Source: Tetrahymena elliotti 4EA (Eukaryota > Ciliophora > Oligohymenophorea > Hymenostomatida > Tetrahymenidae). From it: 64,000 nucleotides of DNA. The translations under genes and the position numbers were made by a program. The notes under the pieces were generated by a model. The model had not been told where the DNA came from. It ran no database searches and saw nothing but the letters and a program-made list of their open reading frames with translations. The stretch's first letter is position 1, and every line of letters begins with the position of its first letter. The stretch is from NCBI GenBank assembly GCA_000231825.2, contig JH720355.1, positions 329,475 to 393,474 of the forward strand, read 5' to 3'. Shown one piece after another: positions 38,557 through 49,266 of the stretch.

Positions 38557-39948
38557 ATGACAGATTTTTATAATAAATACAAAGAATTGTTTGATGGAGA
38601 GGTATTATTTCTTAGTTTTTGGCTTTTTAATTGATATAGGATGTATATTTTATTATAATTTATCATTTTTGATAGGTCTAAGCTCCATCCGATTTTAACT
38701 TTAAAAGTCTACCTAATGTTCAATAATATGGAGGATGTAAGTAATTTAAGTTTAAAATAGATTTTTATTTCAATAATATTTTATATAGTAAATTATAATG
38801 CGAAAGAAGTTAATATAAAAGAATTTAAATAGTTATTTGATGATGACCTGTATTAGCCTAAAAAAATGTAATTCGATAGTGGATATAAATAAAATAATTA
38901 CTATTAAGATTCTCTTGATGCTGCTTAACTGCTTTAATAAAAGAAAAATAATTTTTAATATGATGATGCAAACTCATTTGGTTCTAAGAAGCCTCCATTA
39001 AATTTGGTATAAAAAGATTACTTAAATTCGGATTAGTATAATAAAATTCCATAGTATGGATAAGAATAGCGTTAAAATAGTAGATAATCATTAAAAAGAG
39101 ATACTCTTGCAGCAAATGCTGAGAGGCTATTGTAGTAGGATTTCTCTTCATATAATAGAAATATTAGCTCTAATAGACTAAACGATTAAAATTCTCAATA
39201 TGAAAACTAAATAAAGAATAATAATAGAGATAATTTTTAAAAATTAAATTAGAATTCTTCTTAATAATAGAGTTCTAATTTTAGCAAACCACCTTTTTAT
39301 TAAGAAAAGTTTGATAGTATTTAAAATAGAAGTAAAGATAATATTTAATATAGCCCCGTTACATCTTCTTAATAGCAATATGGATATGCAAATGCCAATT
39401 AGGGAATCAAGAGTAATAATTAGACTTCTTTTTTTAACAGCAGCTAAGATTAACTATCATAGAATACATAAAAATAAAGAGATTTATCTCCTGTTATAAA
39501 TATGAGTAAGTAGAGAAAATATTAAGAGCTTTATGGAAGCAGTAATCAATATCAAGAAAACAAAAATTAAAATAGATAATAGGATAAATCAGAAAACATA
39601 TAACAATAACAATAAACTTAAAGTCCTTAACAGCCTAGATAAAGAAATTAAGTAGATAATGTGCCTAAGCAATACTTTGAAGAAAGAAATTAAGGTCTTC
39701 TTGACATTATACATTTAAAGAAAAAGTTTATTGATCACAAAATAATTACTGATACAAGTGGATTCCCTGGTTATGGGTAATATAAGTAAGCTTTAGTCAA
39801 TCGTATTAATGCAACTAAAAATATGCAGGTAAAATTTAAAATTTATTATTCTTAAATAGATAGAATATTTAATAATATTTTTATTATTGTTTTACAGGAA
39901 AGAAAGGATAAATTAAAGTAATTATTTAAAATAGATAGGGTGTTTTGA
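38557..39948 (+). CDS. Gln/Asn/Ser-rich protein, 398 aa, unknown
   Basis: The ATG is at 38557. Introns lie at 38602-38675, 38737-38788 and 39829-39897; the TGA is at 39946-39948, and all phases close. A short N-terminal part (MTDFYNKYKELFDGEVQAPS) leads into a long Gln/Asn/Tyr/Ser-rich, disordered centre. A more ordered, charged C-terminal segment follows (LLDIIHLKKKFIDHKIITDT, then SGFPGYGQYKQALVNRINAT), ending in a short basic helix. That last segment is the likeliest folded or binding part. It converges with the THOC5-like gene; the stops are about 210 bp apart. No family was recognised. Confidence 0.77.
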
Positions 39949-40157
39949 AAAACAACTATTTAAGTAAATACGAGGTTATAAATAAAAGATATAAAAATAC
40001 AGAAAAATTCTATTTAAAATGTATAATACCATGTTAATTAATATTAAAATAGTTTAGTTTAAATTTGTATATTATTTATATCCACTGTCTTGTCTGGTAC
40101 AAAGCATGTAAGAAATAAATTTCAAATAAGCTAAACTAGTTTATTATTATTTAGAAT

Positions 40158-42408
40158 TCAAATATCTAATATATCATAGGGAGTGTTTATAAAACACTTG
40201 CTTGCTAAATTCCCATATTACTAATAGTGGTTGATTGTTACTTCAAATAGTGTAATTAATCTATTTAGTTAATAGACTAATGCAAATTAGATGGCTTTTT
40301 ATCCACTAATTTTTTATTCAGGCATCAAATCTTAAATTAATTTCATTTCGCTTTCAATTTAATTTATGATCAAGCTTCCTATGTTTTGGAAGTTATTATT
40401 TTATTGCTGTTAAGAACTTTCACCTCTACTTTCTTATTAGACAATAAAATTTTTATTAAATAATTATGCTATGTTATTCTTCCCTGAATTACTTGATTTT
40501 ATTTAAGCAGATAAAATTTTAATTGTTGGTTCCCTAATTTAATTTAAATATAATTAACAATCTTTTTAATTCCAAAAAATAATATTACTAAACCAAAGTA
40601 CTAAGAGGCATTATTATCATAACTTGGGCATTGAATTGATCAGCTTTAGTAATACTAAAAATGTGGATTTCAGTTTCGTTTGACTCATTATCTAAGTTTA
40701 GCATTTGCAAAATGTCTTATTAAGAAACAATATATTGCTAGAAGCTTTTCTTCTAGTCATCTTAAGCATTAGAACTTTCCATTTAGTTACTAATTTAATT
40801 TACTAACTTTTGGCTGTTTTTCTCTTCCTCTATTAGATCATATTGCTAGACTAATTTTTTTTTAAGCCAACTTGGTTTAAGTTGCTTAAACTAAGAGTTG
40901 TTTGCTAAATCATTTGTATTTTACAGCTTTTATCTGTGTTCAAACTTATACTTTGAAAGCTCTGTTTCTATTATTTTTTCTTTCTATGATTTGAGTAAAG
41001 GATAAATTTGGAAAGAGCCAGAAGTTAAAGCATCAACAATACTTTTAACTACTTTTTTACTAACAAATCTCTCATTTATTTTGCTAAGTACATTCTTAGC
41101 ATCAATTTGCACAGTGTTGTTTCCCCTATTACTATAATAACGAAATTAACAATTTAATTTTAATAACACTCATAATAAAAAATTATTACTTTACTCCTCC
41201 CAAAATTTGCAGCCAATTATAGAATTCATATTACTAATTTAAATTTTTATCATACTCATCTTAAGTATATAAAATTAAAGGAGAACCAAAATCATTTTAA
41301 AACAATCCAGAAAAGAGTTCTTTACCTTTCATGTGCTTAGAGTCAAGTTAAATCACTAGGGTGTTTAAATTTTCAATATATCTTTATTATACAAAATAAA
41401 ATGTATTTTCTTATAAAGGATTCAATATATTTACCTTATGTAGAATTTAATAGGATATGCTTCAGCTACTGTTTATTTCTGAATAGATATTTTATAATTT
41501 GCTAAAAAATTATCTATAAAATCTACTATGTAGGGCAAATACTCTTTAATAGTTACTACTAATTCTAAATGATGTAATTCATTCTATCTTTTACTATTAC
41601 TTGAATTTTGAGCTTATTATATAATTTCAACTGAAGATTAAAAAGAAGGAGTGCTATCAAACAAAAGGCTAAGCTTAGAAAAAACGCTATAAAGAGGAGG
41701 AGGAAGTTGAGATGCTAAACTATGTTATATTGGATTAAAAGCTAGAGGCTAATTAGTTATTGGACTAAAGACTGTTTTGAATGATTTTAAATTTTCTGAT
41801 AAATTTGTCAAAATAGGAGATAACATTTAAGTATATTAATTGATTACTTAATCATAATGTTCCCTTTAATTGACTAGCTTCTTGCTAATTTCGTTATGTT
41901 CTTCATTTTTCTTAATTCTCTTTTACAACTCATTTTCTAGCTCACTTTTAAGATCAATAAAATCATCAGCAATAAAATCCTAAATAGGTTTTCTTTTTAA
42001 CTATCCTTAGATTTCTTAGTTGTTAACTTATGGAAGTTGATCCATTTAAATAGCTTAACATCTTTAAATTGAATTCACTATATTACTCTGAAGATATTCT
42101 AAACCTGATAAAAAGACACTTATTTTTTCAATTTTTTCTTTTTCTGTACGGATTTTATTTCTTTCTTCTTCAATGCTTATCTAAATGCAGCGATGTTTTT
42201 ACCTCATAGAACGTATCTTCAAAAGTTAAGCTATGCAATTTTTATCTCCTATCTACTAAGCTAAAACGTTTGAATTTCCTTCTTTTTTAGAAGCTGATAT
42301 CTTATTGAGCATTGTTCTCATATCATCTATTTGCTACTTTAATTCTTAAGTTGATTTAAGTGCTTCTCTTGTAGTTTCAGATATTTGCAAATTCAAAGGT
42401 TATTCCAT
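40158..42408 (-). CDS. THOC5: THO complex subunit 5 (THOC5/FMIP-like), about 694 aa
   Basis: The ATG is at 42408. Introns lie at 41382-41434, 41132-41189 (acceptor could be 41126) and 40534-40588; the TGA is at 40158-40160. The length is close to human THOC5 (683). An N-terminal coiled coil (IEEERNKIRTEKEKIEKISV) precedes a THOC5-type segment LASQLPPPLYSVFSKLSLLF, and later NWLQILGG, which resembles the Y.W.Q.LGG motif of the family. A helix follows at the family's position (VLSKINERFVSKKVVKSIVD). The last exon aligns with the THOC5 end (IESEMKLIQDLMPEQ, then ALVYQLNRLITLFEVTI). THOC5 is part of TREX, which couples transcription to mRNA export. The assignment rests on remembered family motifs and order, not on a search. 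Confidence 0.76.
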
Positions 42409-43895
42409 TCTAATCAAACTTATTTATTCGCTTTATATTATTACTCTAAACTGTTTTAAAATTCTAAAATTGTTTTATTCTGCTGATTTTTTTATAAAAC
42501 TATCTTTAAAAAAAATACAAAATATTCTGAAATTCAAATATATAAATATTTATTTAATAAAAAATTGTTACTTTGATAGCAAAGCTTCTTCGTAAAAATA
42601 AAAAAATAATTGTTGCGAAAGAAAAATTTTATAAAAATTTTTGATATGAACAGATCTTTTCTAGACATCCTTCAGTTTAAATAATAAATGTTAAAGTAAA
42701 TTAATCACTACCATAAAAGTATAAATATAATTAGTATTAAGTAACTTTAAACAGTTTGGTATAATTTTATTCTGTATTATTAATTCTATTCTCTATAATA
42801 AAACTGTTAGATCTCTTATTTATTAACAAAATTATTTTTTCAAATAAGTTAGATAAATTTATTTTATTATTTAGAACAAATTCATAATTAATATCGAACA
42901 AAATATAAGTATTTTAACTTAATTTATATTTATTTTAAAACTGTGGAATTAGTAAATGACTAAAATACTAAAAATTATTTATTGAATTTAAAAAATAATT
43001 ATTTCATCTTATTGAAGAATTTTAAATAGATATTTCAATTTAATTTTCTATAAGTTTTAAATATTTCAAATATGAACCTACCCTCATGAAATATTTTTTT
43101 AACAATTATAAATAAAAAATATTGGGAAAAAAATGTAAACAGGAGGGAACGAATTAACCAATTCCAGAAGGATTAAGTTTATTTTTTTAATTACTTTTTT
43201 TGGAATCATCTTATTAAGTGTTGGAAGCTTTAAAATATTTTTTGTATTTGTTTAAATTTTATTACTATTTTTAGTTACTAGAAACATTTTAGCATGAAGT
43301 AATAGAAAAGTAAAATTAAATTGTTTCTCTTAAATGAAATAATTTAAAAGGCTATTTGAGCTTTCTATCAATTAGTTAGTAAATGTTAAGAATGAATTTA
43401 AATTTTATTTGATAACTTAATGAATTTTTATATTTAAAAATTAATGTGAAAGTTAGAAAAAGGCACTGGTTGATTTATATAAATGGAACAACAATTATTA
43501 ATTAAATCAAATCAGGTACTTTTATACTTCATATTATCTATTGAGTTTAATAAAAATTTATTATTTGCTTTAAAAAGGCTAGCAGAATGAGATAGGTAGT
43601 TGGGTCTATTTATTTTTGGAAGGTTAACTATTGATTAATGTTTGGTGATGTTAAATCACTTCTTTTTTTCATTTTAAGTTTATTCATTACTTTATAAATA
43701 GGGAAAAATAAATATCGATTTATGTAAAGTTGAGTTTGATTGTTTTATAGTATTTTTTAAAGTAAAAATAAGAGAAGAAGAAAAAGAAATTAATAATTAA
43801 ATAATAAGTGCAAAGATTGTAATTATATAGGAGTAGTTTAAAAATATAGAACCAATCAAATACTTGAAACAGCGAAATAGACCTAGCCTTTAATT
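42409..43895. other. Divergent intergenic region between the THOC5-like gene and the cyclase
   Basis: About 1.5 kb, strongly A+T-rich, that should contain both promoters. I saw no convincing gene. An upstream non-coding exon of the cyclase cannot be excluded. Confidence 0.5.
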
Positions 43896-46800
43896 ATGAG
43901 TCGGGATATTGCTAATTTGTAATCGCCTAACGATAATTTATCAAATCACTCTAATGGCGTAATTGAAATTACATCATTTACTTCTACTTAACTATCAAAT
44001 TACATCATTCAAATCTGTTTGATCATATAAAACTATTAACTCTTAAAATATCCTACAATATTTAACTTTATTTTTTAAATTTAGCAACAAAAAGGTTCAA
44101 GCAAGTTACTTCCTCAAGGTAAAAAAGCTTATTTTGTAGAACTGTACATTTTTGAAGTGTTGTAAAATTTATATAAGGACTTGAAAGAAATAGTAGAAGA
44201 TAATATTAATCTCAATGATTGATGTATCTCTCTAAGCAAATAATAAATTTTGAATTTCTTTTATTCACTTCAATAAATATTAATGAGCTTATTATGAAAA
44301 ATTATTTTAATGGGTATAAAATGTGTTGTTAAACTTATTTCTTAATATAATAACTTTAGATCAAGTTTCAGTGTCATCTAAAACTCAAAAATCTCAAACC
44401 TTTACTAGAAAGCATTCAAGCAAAAATGAATTAGGAGATAGAAAGGGATGGTAAAAAGTTAAGGTAAATATTTAAGAAAAAAGCATACAATCAAAAAACA
44501 GATACAATTTTTTTATTTTTTTATTTTTTCTTTTTTAGTGAAGTAAACAATGGAATTCTTAGTAATTATGAGCTGCAAATAGTTTTAATTACTACTTTCC
44601 TTTAGTTATTTTTATTGGCTTCAATTTTTGTTTTGAATAGTTAAAAACAAACAAAATTTTTGGTTTTAATAATTAAACACTTTTTAAATCAGTTTTATTT
44701 AGAAAAACTCGTTGATAGTACTTACACATAAATTACGATGACTATTGTAACAGTTTATGCGCTTTTTGGTGATGATATCAGAGTTTTGAGTACAAACAAA
44801 GATGGAGATAATTATTTTTGGGCTTTAAATTGTGTTTGTCTTGGATTATTTTGTTTAGAAATAGTAATTAATTGCATTGCTAAGGTAAAATTTCAACATT
44901 ATTACAAATTAGAACTTTTTTTATTATTTCAGTCTCTCTCCTTTTGAATACTTTTTATTTTCTAAGTTCTTCAAATTTCAAATAAAATCATCCCATCTCT
45001 TAAAAATTATTCAGTAAATAAAACACACATTACTCTAAATTATTTATTTTTCTACAAACTTAGAACAAAGTTTTCACTTTTACCTTAAATTTTTTTGCTT
45101 AAATTTTAAAATATCTTTAAAGCAAAAAAGCAATAAATCTATTTTTAAAAAAACTTTAGAAAGGATATTTCAACAGCTTCTTCTTTTATTTGGATATTAT
45201 ATCTACAGCTTCTCTTATACTAGATATAGGATGGGTTTCTAATGCCATGTTTAACTAAGGTGGAGGTTCATAAAATGCTGCCTAAGTTGCTAAGTAAATT
45301 AATAGTTAAACATTTCAAAAATATTTATTTTTTAAATTTGATAGAGCTGGTAGAGCTTCTCGTGTTGGTACAAGAGCTGGTAGAGTTGTTCGTATAGTCA
45401 GACTAATTCGTCTTGTTAAGCTTTATAAATTAGCACAACAAAGAATCAAATTAGAAGCTGAAAAACTGAAAGCACTTGAAAGTGAATAAAACTAACTTGA
45501 AGATTAACAGAACTAAGATCCAAACCATCATTAACATCAAGAATTAGGTAGAATTTAAAGATCAAATATTTTTTTTTAACGCTGTTTTAAATGATAGGAA
45601 ATACTACAACAATTTAGAAGAAGGTAAATAATATTATCATGAAAGACAGATTTGCAAAGAGCTTACAAATAAAGAAGCAAAAATCAGGTATATCAATTTA
45701 GTAAGTTTAAGAGACAGATGTAGTGAAAGAAGTACAACCAACTAACTAAACTCCAAATGAAATTAATAATGATAAATCTAAAGAAAACGAAGAATAAAGG
45801 CTTTTAGAAGAATAGAAAGCTTTAAAAAGTAAGCTCCCTCCTCTAATTAACTAATCTAACAGTTAAGAAGGTTCACCAAATAGTAAAATTAATTTTTAGA
45901 ATAAAAAATAATTAAACAAATATTATTAACATAATCAAGACATTCCTAGTAAGCCTGTTGTCCTAGAGAAGTATAAAGATGATCCTCTTTTGCAATTAAC
46001 TAATGTCAATACTGATTAAAATGACACAACAGAAAAGAAAGATGTCAAGAAGATGGCTAAAGATATTATCTAAATAAATTAGAAAAAGCATACTAAAAAA
46101 TATGGTAAAAATTCAACCCTTCATAGATTAGAAAAGAAATAGGAAGGTGAATAAAAATCAGAAAAGAAATCAGGTGAAGTATCTGGAGGTGAGAGTAAAG
46201 TAGGCTAAAAACTTACAGATTTGACAACTCAGAGAGTTATTATTATTGTCCTTTGTATTATGGTTAGCATTCCTATTTTTGATCAATCAACTTATGTAGA
46301 ATCCTAAACATCTTATGATTCTGGTCTTTTATTTATGTATTAGTAAGATATTATTTTTATTTATATTTATTTATTTTAAAATAAATTCTTATTCAAAAAT
46401 TTATTTATTCAAAAGCAATTTTAAGGATAACTAGATAACTCTCTCTTAAGAATCTATGAAATTATATTTAGATCATTCAAATGTAATTATTTAAATATTT
46501 CCCTTTTTTTACTCTTATTTTCTCAATATCAAATTTTAATATGATTTAATGAAACTGCAACCTCAAATTCCAATTTTAAATATTTCTTAAAATAAATTAG
46601 TCACAAAGGAACCCAATCTTATACATGTCTAATAATTATGGCATCAATCAGTATCCTTGGGGTGGCCACTATCCTAATGAAGTTTTCAATGATAAAAAAG
46701 ATGATCCATCTACTTATAGAGAAGAAGATAAATATTTTTATACCATGAATGTTGATGTAATTTATTGCTTGAAATCAAATAATTTTATTTTCTCTTGAGT

Positions 46801-48497
46801 AAGTTAAAGAACATTCTTACATTAATTAAAATAGGGTGAATTGATATCTTACAGTATTGTTGATATCAAAGGTGACAATTAAATTAATGCGATCTTATCT
46901 ATTGTTAGAACTATATTTGTGTCTATTGTGATTACTATTGCTTTCCTTTCATTTTCTGCTGATGTAGAGCATTTAGTTTTGGAACCTATTGCTAATATGA
47001 TGAAAAAAGTAAGGAGAATAGCAGACAATCCACTAGAAGCAGCTCAAATAGAAGAAAGAGAAGCTCTAGCGATTGAGTAATTATAAAAGGATGGTAATCT
47101 AAAGCAACTCTAAAAATTAAAGGATTAAGAAGGGTATGAAACTGTTGTTCTTGAAAAACTAATCATGAAAATTGGAGCTCTGTTAGCTTTAGGTTTTGGG
47201 GAAGCAGGATCTGAAATTATTGCTTCAAATATGAGTAAAGGTGGCTCAGTTGATCCCATGATACCTGGTAAAAAAATGATGGCTATTTTTGGTTTTTGTG
47301 ATATTCGTAACTTTACAGATGCTACTGAAGTTCTTTAAACTGGTGTTATGCTTTTTGTCAATGAAATTGCTGAAATTACTCATTCTACAGTTGATTCTTT
47401 TTGTGGGCAATCAAATAAAAATATTGGCGATGCATTCTTATTAGTATGGAAATACTAAGAAGATGATTATTTCTATAATAGTGAAAACCAACTTGAATTA
47501 AAGGATACTTAAAAAGTACATAATCTTGCTGATCTTCCTGTATTAGCATTCCTTAAAATTATGGCTGGTATCACTATATCTAAAAAACTTTTCAAGTATC
47601 GTTAACACAAAGGTTTAAATGAAAGACTCAAAAACTACAGAGTAAAAATGGGTTTTGGACTACATGTTGGTTGGGCTATCGAAGGTGCAATAGGATCTAA
47701 TTTCAAAATTGATGCTTCTTATTTGAGTCCTAATGTTAATATGGCATCTCGTTTAGAAGCTGCCACCAAATAATTTGGTACTGGGCTTTTAATTAGGTAT
47801 TTTATTGCTTTCTTCATTTTTAACTTAATAATATAAAATATTTAAATAAAATAACAAGTGGGCCTTTATATAATGTTCTAACCAAAGAATGTTAAAACCA
47901 TTTAAGACACATTGATAGGGTTACTGTCAAGGGTTCTTTGGTCCCTTTAGGTAAATCTTACTATAAAATAACTAAAATATAAATTTTAATGAATAAATAA
48001 AAATTAGATTTGTACACTGTTGATGTACACTTAGATAACATAGTTCATAAGAAAGTAGGCAAGGATAGATTTGACAATGCTCATCTTAGTTTAGCTATTA
48101 AGAAAAAGAAGAGAGTCATTGAGAGAATGAAAAGAAATAAACTAAAAGAGTCTATTATTGATGGAACATTTAACCCTCACGAACTGTTTACCACAGATAA
48201 AGAATTAGTTGCCATGAGAGAATTCTTTATTCCTGTATTTTATATATTTATAAAAATTATTTAATATAATATTTTTTATTTACATAGGAATTTTACTCAT
48301 AATGGAAAGTTGGTTTTCAATATTATCTTGATGGTAAGTGGCCTTAAGCTAAAGAAATATTCTAAAAAACACTTGTAATGCTTAAAAGTAATGGTATTAT
48401 TGATGGTCCCTCGAATACTCTAATTGAAGTTATAGAGGAAAGCGGCAATAAAGCACCTTCAGATTGGAATGGTTTCCGTGTCTTAACAGAAAAATGA
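43896..48497 (+). CDS. Voltage-sensor/class III nucleotidyl cyclase fusion, 1066 aa, 14 exons
   Basis: The model ATG 43896 to TGA 48495-48497 has 13 introns, all in phase, and sums to 3201 coding nt. Exons start at 43896, 44085, 44366, 44544, 44693, 45160, 45345, 45598, 46416, 46601, 46835, 47859, 48008 and 48288. Residues of about 80-200 form an ion-channel-type voltage sensor: S1 (MTIVTVYALFGDDIR), S2-S3 (FFYLDIISTASLILDIGW), and an S4 with Arg at regular intervals (TRAGRVVRIVRLIRLVKLYK). A linker, a helix (TQRVIIIVLCIMVSIPIF), a short extracellular segment and another helix (IVRTIFVSIVITIAFLSF) follow. The cyclase domain has metal-binding D726 (FGFCDIRNFT) and D769 (NIGDAFLLVW), then SPNVNMASRLEAATKQ. 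No pore helix is evident. It should make a cyclic nucleotide in response to membrane potential; whether cAMP or cGMP is not decided here. Confidence 0.92.
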
Positions 48498-49266
48498 AGA
48501 AACTTACTGTAATATTACCAACAAACCTCTATTTCTATCTTATACTGTAAAGAATAAACAATATTGGATGATCTTTTATTTATTAAAATAAATAAAAATA
48601 ATATCAAGCCTGAATTTGATTAATTTATGAAAATAATTTACTAAATACTTACTATTTATTATACTAAGTAAATAATATATAATATTTATTGTAATTACTT
48701 GTATGGCATAATATAATTTTCTATTCTTTCTATTCTCTTCAATAAATTTTAGAGAATTAATTTTATAAAAAAATGTATGTTTAAATCCACTCCCAATTTA
48801 TGTGAGTGAAAGACTGTTGATCAATAAAAAATTATTGAATTAATCTAAATTTTTAAAGTTATTTATGTTTTTCAATTCTTTTTTATTTTAAAAAATGTTT
48901 ACTTCTAATTCAATTCATAAGTAATAATTAACCACATAACTCCAAACTATTAAATAGTTTCTTTAGAAATATCACTTACTTCAATAGAAAATTTGGAAAA
49001 GCCTAGCAAATAATAAATCTCAATTTATAAACTAATTAATTTGATTGATATTGAAAATAAAAATAATTTTTTAAAAAACTTTAATTTGATTGGCAATAAT
49101 TAATTGGATTTAATAAAAAGTAGAATAACTTTTTTAATATCGGTAAATACATATTAAGATAACTAATTGTAACATTTCTTAAAAAGATTGATTTTACTGA
49201 ATTTTAATTAATCGCAAAAATATTATTTAAGTCATTGTTTATTAAAAAGACATATTTTAGTCAATT
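48498..49266. other. Intergenic A+T-rich spacer
   Basis: About 770 bp between two plus-strand genes. It should hold the promoter of the gene at 49267. No motif was recognised. Confidence 0.5.

Noticed and set aside
44738..48264. Open frames at 44738-44947 and 48010-48264 as separate small genes
   Set aside because: They are internal exons of the voltage-sensor cyclase. Their ends coincide with splice signals and they join in phase to neighbouring exons.
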